DNA of 64,000 bases from JAXDBM01 sp963709485 (GTDB lineage Bacteria > Desulfobacterota > Syntrophia > Syntrophales > Fen-1087), in contig CAVPWE010000005.1 in NCBI GenBank assembly GCA_963709485.1, positions 124,001-188,000 on the forward strand. Reading direction: 5' to 3'. This document shows positions 7,451 to 16,942 of the stretch, one piece after another. A program made the translations under genes and the position numbers. A model generated the notes under the pieces. It saw only the letters and a program-made list of their open reading frames with translations, searched no databases and was not told the DNA's origin. How positions within the stretch are numbered: the first letter of the stretch is position 1; each line of letters starts with the position of its first letter.

Positions 7451-9101
7451 TTTTATGTCGCCAGTCTTCAGTTATCTGAAATTCGCAACCACTGATTATC
7501 TTGAAATCCAGAACCAGCCCGTTGGGGTTTTGATGGGATACGGCCCAGTTCTTTGCTTTCACTATCTTTATCTTCCCTGATTCCATCGCAAGATAGAGTC
7601 GTGGCTTTTCAAGGCCACGCTGGCCGCCCAATCCTTCGTCCCGTCCGCTTGGTTTCTGAAGGGCGATTACAGCAATGCCTTTTTCCAGTTTGTCATGGAT
7701 GGACTTGATCATGCCGCCCACTTGCCAGAAGTCGGCATGGACTTCCAAAAAGTCTATGACGTTGACATCGTCCGGCCGGATTACATCCGAAAAATCGGAT
7801 GACTTCTCACAAGCGTTAATACGCCATGAGTTGAGCGGGCAATCAAATTTTGAAAGCCGTTCTCTAAGTTCCATCGCTCCCATTTCTGAACTGAAGTAAC
7901 GGACGTTGAAACGATCTTGATTCATGCGGGCGAAATTCAGAAGGAATGCCGTCTTCCCGGCGTTGGGGCTTCCCGCAATGACGATGATGTTTTTGGGAAG
8001 TGTTTTTATGTAATTCTCGATGCCGAAGGGATATCGGATTCCGAGGGGCGTGACATCGCAGTTCAGAAAGTCGATGGGTTCAACATCATCATGGACAGAT
8101 CTATAAACGCCTGCCTGATTCCCGTATTTTTCGATGATGCCATCCTTCTTCAGGCGATGGATGATGACATCAATGTTTGCCTTTTCCTCCCGTGTAAGGT
8201 TTTGTAAGGTTTTTTTCAATTCTGTAAGGTTCCAGTAACCTTCTTGTAAGGTTGCCCACTCCAGAACTTCCTGTTTGAGATTCCTCTCACGCCGTTCAGA
8301 ACGTTTTAATGCGCTGTCAATTTTCAGTCTGATTTCAGTTTCGGGGAAAGGCGGTATACAATTTTTCGCAAGGATATCAAGGATATGTTCCATATACGGA
8401 ATCTCGCAACCGCCTTTTTTCAGGCAGTTTGCCGCATGGAACAGATCGTTGTCCCTTCTGCCTTCTGTAAGGAATTGTAAGGTGATGCAAGGTGATGTAA
8501 GGTTTGTTTGGTTTGTTTGGTTTGCATCTTTTTTACTCCTATATGCTTTATTATTTATTAAATTAATAATAGCGTCCGGCAGCGGCGGCGGCGGGGGACT
8601 TCGTCAAGGGAAAGTTCCTCTTGCCATGTGTAGGCTTTGTCGGTTCCGTTGATGCTCGGCGGCGCAATGACATAGCCGCCGTTTCCACGGTAATCCACGC
8701 CGGAGATGAATCCGGTATTAACGGTAAGATTTACACCTTGCGGATCGCTAAAATAGAGGTGTTTGCCGCCTCTGGGCGTTTCGGCAACAGGAAATATCAA
8801 ACAATTCTGGAATCAATTTTTGGATTTCTTCGTACCCGGCTTCGGTGTCGCAGTCGATGACGAATAGGTTGCTGATCTTACCAGTAACGATCCCGATCAT
8901 GGCATTCGGCCACTTGCTCCACCATGATCTGATTTCGTCCGGTGTTGCACTGCGTGTTTGATATTCCGTCCAGGAGATGTAGGGTTTTTTGTCCGGCTGA
9001 CACTGGATGACCGATAATCCTATCTCGGCGTATTGTAAAGCGGCCCGTAAACTCTTTTCTGATGATGCTTGGCTTGAATTCATTGTTGTTGGCACCAACA
9101 T
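7440..9101 (-). pseudogene. Primase-polymerase with RecA-like ATPase domain, two frameshifts
   Basis: N-terminal Prim-Pol (AEP superfamily) domain, residues 1 to about 180: ALQYAEIGLSVIQCQPDKKP, LFVIDCD with the catalytic DxD, AETPRGGKHLYF, then GVDYRGNGGYVIAPPS. The PDAIINLINNKAYRS linker follows, then a RecA-like ATPase with Walker A GSPNAGKT (about 7950-7975). Reading needs two corrections: one T missing near 8795-8800 and one C missing in the C5 run near 8592-8600. Both lie in homopolymers, and the protein on either side is well conserved. It would prime and replicate the excised element. ATG 9101 overlaps the stop of the HTH gene. Confidence 0.85.
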
Positions 9102-9310
9102 CAAAACTTATCGTCCTGAAAACATTGCTCGGCCGACAAACCAACGATCTCTCCGCCCACTCGAATCACCCGATCATCCCCCGGCTTTATTCTGCATTGC
9201 CCCTGACATGACTTCGACAAGACGTTAGGATGAACGCCTGCTGCATAGGCAATTTTCCAAGCGGGTGTTTCAGACATTTTGATCGCAATTTTAAATTTCT
9301 CACTGAGCAT
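9101..9310 (-). CDS. Small helix-turn-helix protein
   Basis: 69 residues. MLSEKFKIAIKMSETPAWKI, then AYAAGVHPNVLSKSCQG, resembles a short Cro/Xre-type HTH (first helix, turn, recognition helix with PNVLSK). The start is fixed by a strong GGAGGTGAT ribosome site. Its TGA overlaps the ATG of the primase-polymerase gene (TGATG), so the two are translationally coupled and it may control replication of the element. Confidence 0.65.
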   Translation of the reverse strand: MLSEKFKIAIKMSETPAWKIAYAAGVHPNVLSKSCQGQCRIKPGDDRVIRVGGEIVGLSAEQCFQDDKF

Positions 9311-9331
9311 ATGATCACCTCCGTTGATTGT

Positions 9332-9360
9332 AAATTAACACCTCGACAGCATAATGTCAA
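9332..9360 (-). promoter_or_regulatory. Sigma-70 promoter for the HTH/primase operon
   Basis: Minus strand TTGACA (9355-9360), 17 bp, TAATTT (9332-9337), followed by the ribosome site GGAGGTGAT and ATG 9310. Confidence 0.75.
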
Positions 9361-9468
9361 GCGGAAGTGATTGTAATTACTAATTATTTAGGTGTATTAA
9401 AACAGATGGATTTAATGCACCGAAAATAGGATTTGAAATTATTGGTGATTTATTGAGGTGGAAAAGAA

Positions 9469-9540
9469 ATGAAATTTTGGACTGCCGGGATTTGCTTATT
9501 TGCTTTTATTATTTTCTATTTTCGGGAACGTTTTTTTTGA
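9469..9540 (+). CDS. Possible 23-residue hydrophobic peptide
   Basis: A short frame with a fair ribosome site (GAGGTGG, about 7 nt before the ATG) encodes a single hydrophobic helix ending in charged and aromatic residues (KFWTAGICLFAFIIFYF then RERFF). The shape resembles type I toxins or small membrane peptides. It ends right after a T8 run, so it could instead be the start of a longer frameshifted protein. No antisense RNA partner can be shown from sequence. Confidence 0.25.
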   Translation: MKFWTAGICLFAFIIFYFRERFF

Positions 9541-9551
9541 AAGTATCATTT

Positions 9552-10100
9552 CTAACTTCCGGTGGGATACTGTGTAATAGGCCTCCAAGATTTGCATTGC
9601 CGTTTTTCACGGGGACTTCTTTTGCCGGCAATATTGATCCGCTTGTTTTCTTTCGTAAGTGTATCCCGTATCCGATTTACGTCATGAATGGCATCTTCAT
9701 CACCCTGAAAATATTTTTCAAGCAGTTGGACAAGAAATCTATATTTGTGGATGATAAAAAATTGATCAATGACTTTCGGACGCCCTTTATCTTCACGTGC
9801 AAGCGTGCGGCCCACATGGATGAGTTTTCGTTTTGCCTTAACTTGTTGCTGTTTTGTGAAGATGCGATTCCCAAGTTGATATTGCCATTGAAGGATTTTT
9901 TTCTGAAAAAGTCGGGTTGAAAGAGAAGCCGGATTTTCAAGGATGAGTTCGAAAAATAGTTCATCCGTGAATGTCTTCGTGCCATTCTCAAGCATCCGAT
10001 AAAGAGTTTCATCAATATGTCGGGGTTCAATTTCCTCAAGCATTTTTATCCCCAATTCTTCCATTGTTTTTGCTCCATCATAGATTTTGTTCAGGAGCAT
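9552..10100 (-). CDS. Hypothetical basic helical protein
   Basis: 182 residues, charged and mostly helical, not recognised. Visible features: an acidic N-terminus (GAKTMEELGIKMLEEIEPRH, then IDETLYRMLENGTKTF), a central segment RLFQKKILQWQYQLGNRIFT, and a basic C-terminus (SPREKRQCKSWRP). No catalytic motif or membrane segment. It lies between the primase operon and the nuclease-helicase gene and is codirectional with the replication genes. The opposite strand also has a long frame here, but it is a hydrophobic low-complexity shadow. Confidence 0.55.
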   Translation of the reverse strand: MLLNKIYDGAKTMEELGIKMLEEIEPRHIDETLYRMLENGTKTFTDELFFELILENPASLSTRLFQKKILQWQYQLGNRIFTKQQQVKAKRKLIHVGRTLAREDKGRPKVIDQFFIIHKYRFLVQLLEKYFQGDEDAIHDVNRIRDTLTKENKRINIAGKRSPREKRQCKSWRPITQYPTGS

Positions 10101-10295
10101 ACATTAAAATTTAAAATTGGAGACAATTTCTGCCACGGCACATTGTGGGGGCACAGGTGTTTTTTTCTGGTGCTGATCATGCCGGCGTTGCTGGTAGCGA
10201 CTTCCCGGTATGATCTGGCCTTCCACTTCTGCGCGGATGGCGGCCTTCCACCGTTTTGATCTTAGCACCTTCAGTCCATTCCTTATTTTGTCCAC

Positions 10296-10851
10296 TTCAT
10301 TGACTTTGAGCAGCGGTATTTCAGCTCATGAGCAACGATCCGCATTGCCCCTTCGTCTTACCCTTACCCAAGTAAATTTTAACGCTGGTGTTGTGGGCAG
10401 AGCTGTCCCATGGAGCAAGGAATGAGTGTTGTGGCCCTTCACAGCCCAACGTTGGGCTGTGTAACTGAATGATATTGTTGCTCATTATATATCACCCATC
10501 CAGCCCAAGGAAAAGAATTTTTTCCAAGCCACCCCACCCACAACCCGGAATTCGGCACAGGGGGGGTATTGGGCCCCCTTTATGGGAATCATATCTGCAA
10601 TTGGCATCTTGGCAAAAAAGGATGCTTCCCGGGCAGACTCCCGGCAACACCTATTCACCGTTCAACCTTACAAAGCGGCAGCGGCAAAATTTTCAGAAAA
10701 ATGAGATCGGCTGTCTGCCCTTGCCGAGTCGGAAGTAATAGAGGGTTGACAAATCATGCCAATGGAGAGATTCTAACCTCGTCTTGGCTGTAGCATCACC
10801 GCTATTCTATATTCAGCAACGTATATGGTTTTCCACAATTGAGGAAGGTAG
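10296..10851. other. Non-coding stretch with palindromes
   Basis: About 550 bp with no convincing gene. It contains a perfect 22-bp palindrome at 10440-10461 and a G/C-run hairpin at about 10559-10581 (AGGGGGG ... CCCCCTTT). Short frames on both strands have no family resemblance. It separates leftward replication genes from the rightward nuclease-helicase gene and may carry the latter's promoter or an origin. Confidence 0.5.
10440..10461. repeat. Perfect 22-bp palindrome
   Basis: CACAGCCCAAC followed directly by its complement GTTGGGCTGTG. There is no loop and no T-run, so it looks more like a dimeric protein-binding site than a terminator. It lies between divergent gene groups of the element. 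Confidence 0.7.
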
Positions 10852-13800
10852 ATGCCACAAAACATCCTCCTTAATCTCATCGAAGAAATTCAATCTTGGG
10901 ATCAATTAGAAAAAAGAATAGCAGATCTACCTACCGAACAACAAGGGGGAACGCTTTTGAGGAATTTTGCCAAGCCTTTTTCCTCCTTGATCCTGTTTTT
11001 AAGTTCAAGAAAGTCTATCGTCAGAAGGAAATACCACCCTCAATCCGAGAACGCTTGGGATATCCAGGCATTCAAGACATTGGCATAGACGGGGTTGGAA
11101 TTACTGATGAGGGCAAGATATTTGCCTATCAGGCAAAATTCAGAAGCGACAGAAAGATAACTCCTACCCTAAGGGAACTCTCAACCTTCTTTACAGTATC
11201 CGATAAAGCAGATTGGCGTATAACGATAGCCAACTCAAATAAACTTCCTCCATCAATTGATGACAGAGTCCGTCAAAGCCGTATCCTTGCAGACAGATTT
11301 GACAATCTGGAGCCAGATTTCTTTCATCGTCTTACAACCTACTTAAAGACACAATGCATAACTCCACCTATCAAAAAAATCACCTCATATAACCCAGCAG
11401 GAAGCAATTGAAGCGGCTGTATCCCATTATGGAAAAAACAAAAGAGGCCAGTTGATACTTCCCTGCGGTGCAGGGAAAACTCTTGCGTCGATCTGGATCA
11501 GCGAAAAGCTTGGATGGAAAAAACATCCTGATCATGCTTCCAAGCCTTTCCCTGTTGAGTCAGACATTGAGGGAATGGGCAACCAATGCATCCATACCTT
11601 TCCGTTACCTCTGCGTATGCAGCGATACAACGGTTGATTTGGGAACGATGCACCGATAGAAAACATATACGATATGGATGTTCCCGTTACTACCGAATAT
11701 GAAGCAATACGGGATTTTCTTACCGAGACAACTTCGAAGACTTCAATCGTATTTTCCACTTATCAGTCATCAAAAGTCCTTTCAGAGGCAGTCCGCAAGT
11801 CAGGAACAACCTTTGACATCGGAATTTTCGATGAGGCCCATCGAACCACGGGAACAAAGATAGGACATGGGGCATTGCACTTGATGATGAGAACATACCC
11901 ATCAATAAAAGAATATTCATGACGGCAACGCCCAAGATTTACGCACCTCATATAACCAAGAAGGCAAAAGAAGAGGATATCTTGATATGCAGCATGGACG
12001 ATGCTGATATGTATGGGCATCCCTTTTATGAAATAGGCTTTGCCGAAGCAGTTAAAAGAGGCCACATAACAGACTACAAGGTCATCGTCATCTGCGTGAC
12101 GGATTCTGAGGTAAAGGAAATTATCGAAAAAGGCGGAAGAGTAATTACGGATCAGGATCACGAATGGGATGCGAAAGCATTGGCAAAGAGGATAGCCCTT
12201 GTGAAAGGGATTCGTGCCTACGGATTGAGGAAAGCATTCACCTTCCATGGAAGGGTTGATTCAGCAAAGGCATTTACCGATACAAGCAAGCCTTACGGAA
12301 TTAATAAATCTTCAATCTGATTGAACCCGAAAAGGAATCGCAAAAGAGCATGGGATTTTTCCATGTAAACGGAACGATGCCATCAGGAACAAGAAGCAAC
12401 ATATTGAAAGAGTTTGAAAGCGTTGACATCGGCATCATGAGCAATGCTCGATGCCTAGTGGAAGGTGTAAACATTCCTGCCGTGGATACGGTTGCCTTTA
12501 TTGATCCGAAAAGAAGCCTCATTGACATCGTTCAAGCCACCGGCAGGGCAATGAGAAAGGCCGAGTGGAAGGAAAACGGATATATTTTCATACCGGTATA
12601 TTGGAAGAAGATTCAGATCCAGAAGAAATAATCAAAAATTCCGATTTCGATACTGTCTGGGAAGTCCTTCAGGCAATGCTCGATCAGGATCAGCGAATGC
12701 AAGGCATCGTTTCCAAAATGAGAATCCTTCAAGGGAAAGGTGAGGAAGGAACACAGGCATGGAAAGATGCCATGAACGAATATGCTGAGAAGATCGAGTT
12801 TTATGATCTGCCAATAAAGATTGATAGAGAATCGGTTCATTGAGAAACTCAACACCAGAATAGTCGAGATCATCGGGAGGACATGGGATTTCTGGTATGG
12901 GCTTACTTTAAAATATAAAAATGAGTTTGGTAATCCTAATGCACCTGAAGGTTACAAGACAGCCGAAGGCTACACACTTGGTAGTTGGCAAAGTACTCAA
13001 AGAGCAATATTACAAGAAACGGAAATTATCTCCAGAACGGATTAGAACGACTCGAAGAAATTGGTTTCACATGGGAAATACTTGAAGAACAGTTTGAAAA
13101 AGGATTTCAGGAAACATTGAGTTTATAAGGAAAAAACAGGTAATCCCAACGCACCACTGAGATACAAGACAGCTGAAGGTTACCGGCTTGGTACTTGGCA
13201 AAGTCATCAAAGGCGAAATTACAAGAAAAGGGAAATTATCTCCAGAAAGGATTGAACGACTCGAAAAAATAGGTTTTACATGGGAACAACACGAAGAACA
13301 GTTTGAAAAAGGTTTTCAGGAAACATTGCTTTATAAAGAAAAAACAGGCAATCCCAATGCACCACAGAGTACAAGACAGCTGAAGGTTACATCTTGGCAA
13401 TTGGCAAATACTCAAAGGAGCAGATACAAAAAAGGAAAATTATCTCCGGAACGGATCAAACGACTTGAAGGAAATAGGTTTTACATGGGAGAATACTGGA
13501 AGAACAGTTTGAAAAAGGTTTTCAGGAAACATTGCTTTATAAAGAAAACAACAGGCAATCCCAACGCACCACATAATTACAAGACAGCTGAAGGTTTCCT
13601 CTTGGCAATTGGCAAAATAATCAAAGGAGTCGTTATAAGAAAGGGAAATTATCTTCAGAGCGGATAAAGACGACTTGAGGAAATTGGTTTCACATGGGAG
13701 AATATGAAGAAATTTGAAAAGGGTTTTCAGGAAACATTGATTTATAAAGAAAAAACAGGCAATCCCAATGCACCAACAATTACAAGACACTGAAGGATAC

Positions 13801-14977
13801 AAACTTGGTGATTGGCAAAGTATTCAAAGGAGAAAATTATAAGAAAGGGAAATTATCTCCAGACAGGATAGAGCGACTTGAAGAAATCGGTTTCACATGG
13901 AGAATTACTATGAAGAACAGTTTGAAAAAGGTTTTCAGGAAACATTGAAGTAAAAAGAGAGAAACAGGTAATCCCAATGCACCAGACAGAGTACAAGACA
14001 CCTGAAGATTATCGCTTGGGCAATTGGCAAAGTACTCAAAGAAGTCATTTACAAGAAAGGGAAATATCTCCAGATAGGATAGAACGACTTGAAGAAATCG
14101 GTTTCATTTGGGACAAACTTGAAGAACAGTTTGAAAAAGGATTTCAGGAAACATTGAATTTATAAAGAGAAGCACAGGTAATCCCAACGCACCAGCAGAT
14201 TACAAGACATCTGAGGGTTACCCACTTGGCACTTGGCAAAGTAATCAAAAGAGCAATTACAAGAAAGGGAAATTATCACCAGAAAGAATAAAACAACTCG
14301 AAGAAATCGGCTTCATTTGGGATAAACTTGAAGAGCAGTTTGAAAAAGGATTTCAGGAAACATTGATCTATAAAGAGAGAACAGGCAATCCAAACGTACC
14401 AGCAGAGTTACAAGACACCTGAAGGTTACCGCTTGGTACATGGCAAGGTACGTAAAGGGGAAATTATAAGAAAGGAAAATTATCTTCAGAACAGGATAGA
14501 ACGACTTGAAGAAATTGGTTTCACATGGGAATATACTTGAAGAAAAATTTGAAAAGGGGTTGCAGGAAACATTGGTTTACAAAAAAATTACAGGTAATCC
14601 GAATGCACCGCAAATTTACAGAACAGTAGAAGGTTACCGACTTGGTAATTGGCAAACTACTCAAAGGGACAATTACAGAAAAGAAAAATTATCATCGGAA
14701 CGGATCAAGCGACTTGAGGAAATAGGTTTTACTTGGGACAAATATGAAGAACAATTTGAAAAGGGTATGAAGGAAACATTGCTTTTTAAAAAAGGACACG
14801 GGTAACGCTAACGCACCACATAGTTACAAGACACCTGAAGGTTTCCATTGGGTTATTTGGCAAGGTTCACAAAGAGAAAATTTCAAAAAATGCAAATTAT
14901 CTGAAGACAGAATCAAACGCCTTGAGGAGATTGGTTTCAAATGGAAGTTTTCCCACAAAGTGAATGGGACAACTTAG
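10852..14977 (+). pseudogene. Mrr-like nuclease / SF2 helicase with ten HA domains, many frameshifts
   Basis: Reconstructed across frames this is a ~1,370-residue protein. Domains: a Mrr-like PD-(D/E)xK nuclease domain (GNAFEEFCQAFFL, then DGVGITDEGKIFAYQAKF with the QxK motif); an SF2 helicase with Walker A LPCGAGKT (about 11460), DEAH box FDEAHRT (about 11828), motif III MTATPKIY (about 11920) and motif VI QATGRAMRK (about 12535); then ten Helicase-Associated (PF03457-type) repeats from about 12868 to 14977. At least eight single-base frame changes occur before 12850, several at G or A runs (for example 10945-10949 and 11372-11378), and more within the repeats. Nonsense substitutions are nearly absent. 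The architecture suggests an ATP-dependent nuclease acting on foreign DNA; that role is inference. Confidence 0.85.
12868..14977 (+). repeat. Ten tandem ~207-bp Helicase-Associated domain units
   Basis: The core GGTAATCC-CAACGCACC (encoding GNPNAP) recurs at about 12929, 13139, 13347, 13553, 13758, 13966, 14177, 14384, 14593 and 14801, spaced 205-211 bp. An intact unit has 69 residues: GNPNAP, EGYRLGNWQTTQR, KLSSERIKRLEEIGFTW, then EEQFEKG. The spacing variation comes from small indels that change the frame. Units are alike at nucleotide level, which suggests recent duplication or gene conversion. Confidence 0.9.
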
Positions 14978-15051
14978 CTGGCCTCATTCTATGTAGTAAA
15001 GGCTGAACTTGGGTGTAGTCAACGAGAGTACATGATGAATGACGAACACAA

Positions 15052-15476
15052 ATGTCATCCGCAATTGAAGAAATAAAAATACTATCTTCAATAATTGGCC
15101 GAAAAGAGAACGAAATATATAAAAAAACAAGGTTGGTTATTCACCTTGATTATCGGACTAACACTAACTCTTTTGAAAGATGATCCTTTAAATCTGCAAA
15201 TCAGCAATTTGCCATTATATCAATTTCTGCTGTTTTCATTTTTTATATTGCTGATGTAGTTCAAAGAGTACCCGTTTACCGGTGATTGAGAGATCAAAAA
15301 GAGTTGAAAATTCATTGAGAGAGAACAAATGCTATGAAGGCCCTTTAATATCTGATTCACTTGAACAAGGTAATGCACTTAAAGAGTGTTTCATTAACGC
15401 AATCCGTTTTAGAGTCTATGCGCCGTATGTTGGGATAATTTTAGCCGTTTTAGTAATTTATTTATTTTCTCCGTAA
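15052..15476 (+). pseudogene. Small multi-pass membrane protein, frameshifted
   Basis: Three frame segments combine to a ~140-residue protein: a helical N-terminus (MSSAIEEIKILSSIIGRKE), a hydrophobic helix (GWLFTLIIGLTLTLL), a second helix around FLLFSFFILL, a cytoplasmic segment (ADVVQRVPVYR, IERSKRVENSLRENK), and a last helix (YVGIILAVLVIYLFSP). At least two single-base indels separate the parts (near the A6 run at about 15120 and near 15280). Not a family I can name. It follows the nuclease-helicase by 75 bp on the same strand, so a paired function is possible but unproven. Confidence 0.5.
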
Positions 15477-15521
15477 TATTTCAATCGAGACATATAGATT
15501 ACAAGAATCAGGTGGGATTCA

Positions 15522-15710
15522 ATGAGTAAGAGAAAAGAGAAAATAAGGAAGCGGCGGGAGAACCCGGAAGAAATGAACGAGCTGCCGGAGTTCGACGATG
15601 GAGAGGACATGGCTGCTGCGGCGTATTTTGAGATGCTGCTGCAAAAGAGGAAAATCGGATTACGATCCGTTAAGGATAAAAAGTTGGTAAAGGGACTAAT
15701 GGACTTGTAA
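15522..15710 (+). CDS. Small charged hypothetical protein
   Basis: 62 residues: a basic start (SKRKEKIRKRRENPEE), an acidic middle (ELPEFDDGEDM) and a helical end (AYFEMLLQKRKIGL). Intact frame. Not recognised; the size and charge pattern could suit an antitoxin or a DNA-mimic-like accessory protein, but nothing visible decides this. Confidence 0.45.
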   Translation: MSKRKEKIRKRRENPEEMNELPEFDDGEDMAAAAYFEMLLQKRKIGLRSVKDKKLVKGLMDL

Positions 15711-15783
15711 GGGCAGTTGTCAAAGCCATCCATTTCGATATGGAGGCATTCGCACATCCTATGGCGAGTTAAGATGATAGCGC

Positions 15784-15812
15784 AAAAAAGGCAGGGCTAC
15801 TTCTGCCCTGCC
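15784..15812 (-). terminator. Rho-independent terminator of the lectin-like gene
   Basis: 8-bp stem GGCAGGGC/GCCCTGCC with a 7-nt loop, followed on the minus strand by TTTTTT (15789-15784). It lies 56 bp after the stop of the leftward VPLPA-CTERM gene. Confidence 0.85.
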
Positions 15813-15867
15813 TTCCCCTCCCGCAGTAAGAACCACGGTGTTAATAACCCGTCTGTGTGAGCCGGAC

Positions 15868-16494
15868 TTATTTCTGAAACTTCCTCCTCACTCCCAGCAA
15901 TCGAGATTAAATCCAGACCCAAGGAGCCGAAGAAAGGCGGCGGGGAGGGGGACGGGGGCGCCGGTAGCAGGTTTTTCAATAACGCCCTTCAAGTATCCAT
16001 AAAAAGGATTTTGGGGTGGTGGTTACTGTGTGCTAGTGCGGCATTATTCCATGTTCTTGGTTCATAGTGATTATCTGTGTGTAAATATGCGTGTGGGCCA
16101 GGATTAGAAAGCCCCCAACTGGAAAAAAGGCTTGTATATGTAGATGTTTCACCGTTTATCCATCCCCATTGATTATTTGTGGGATTTTTATAATAACCAA
16201 TATTTACTGCCGCAGCCCCAGATATGCCATACTGATTTTCTATATAGTAGTCTTTAAAGGTTGTTGAGGCACCCATGCATTTTCCCGCAGCGTCCTCATT
16301 TATAGTTACAAGATTTCCCCGCAAGAACGGCCTCGGCTTCCGCAGTCCACCCAGAGACTTGCCAATTATCAGTAACTGCATAATTCATGTCCATTATAAT
16401 TTATCCAAGTATAGGCATGAGAAATTGATGCCAGTCCAAGGAGTAGAACTGCCACCGCCACAACGGACATAAACGACTGTGCTAATTTCTTCAT
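15868..16494 (-). pseudogene. Secreted C-type-lectin-like protein with VPLPA-CTERM tail, frameshifted
   Basis: A signal peptide starts at ATG 16494 (KKLAQSFMSVVAVAVLLLG, cut after SHA). A C-type-lectin-like domain follows: NLVTINEDAA, then NIGYYKNPTNNQWGWINGE and STYTSLFSSWG. The C-terminus reads VPLPAAF, a hydrophobic stretch and the basic end VRRKFQK before TAA 15868-15870, that is, a VPLPA-CTERM exosortase sorting signal. At least three small indels split the frame (near 16385, 16310-16340 and 16000). It would be exported and processed at the envelope by an exosortase encoded elsewhere. Two 17-nt motifs upstream may control it. Confidence 0.75.
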
Positions 16495-16824
16495 TTTTTC
16501 CTCCTTTTTTTCGGCCATTGCGAACTATTTTCTCTCTTTTCCAATAAAGACATGCAGTAAATTCGTGCCCATAAAGATATCTATCTGCCTGAAACACTCA
16601 GATAGTTTCTATTAGCAGTCTCTTCTTTGATATATAATGGTTTGCAGATGAAAAATACTTTTTATACTCAGTAAAGAGAACCATACTGATGCCCGAGTCA
16701 GAATCCTGAATTGTGAAGATATCCGACAGCAAACATAGGTGTTTTCAATGGCCTTTAGCGGTAATATTTGACTTATCTATACGTATCTATTACATATTTA
16801 CATTTTTTTAGGTTGCGCCGAATC

Positions 16825-16841
16825 TGTAAAGAATCCCGACA
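16825..16841 (+). promoter_or_regulatory. 17-nt repeated motif, copy 1
   Basis: TGTAAAGAATCCCGACA. A second copy 101 bp away differs at one position. Both are upstream of the VPLPA-CTERM gene, which is transcribed leftward from 16494. From memory the motif resembles the upstream element reported for PEP-CTERM genes under PrsK/PrsR and sigma-54 control; no clear -24/-12 site was found. Confidence 0.55.
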
Positions 16842-16925
16842 AATGAAGCAGAGATAATTTGGGCTCTACGGCTACTAATTCGTTGATTATGCAAGAAATC
16901 AAATGATTTACGGCATCATCAGAAA

Positions 16926-16942
16926 TGTAAAGAATTCCGACA
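16926..16942 (+). promoter_or_regulatory. 17-nt repeated motif, copy 2
   Basis: TGTAAAGAATTCCGACA, 16 of 17 bases identical to 16825-16841 and in the same orientation. Confidence 0.55.

Noticed and set aside
9453..9920. 155-residue rightward frame in the island
   Set aside because: Hydrophobic, Phe-rich low-complexity shadow of the leftward gene at 9552-10100; no ribosome site or homology.
10104..10295. 63-residue leftward frame
   Set aside because: No homology, poor start context; possible chance ORF next to the non-coding stretch.
10540..10570. Cloning adapter-like sequence (GAATTCGGCAC)
   Set aside because: Only about 11 bases match a cDNA adapter and the next bases differ; chance is sufficient.
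12868..14977. CRISPR array
   Set aside because: The repeats are ~207 bp coding units of a protein domain, with no short repeat-spacer pattern.
16550..16585. Sigma-54 -24/-12 site for the lectin-like gene
   Set aside because: A GGGCAC ... CTGC sequence exists on the minus strand but the GG to GC spacing is wrong by 2-3 bases.
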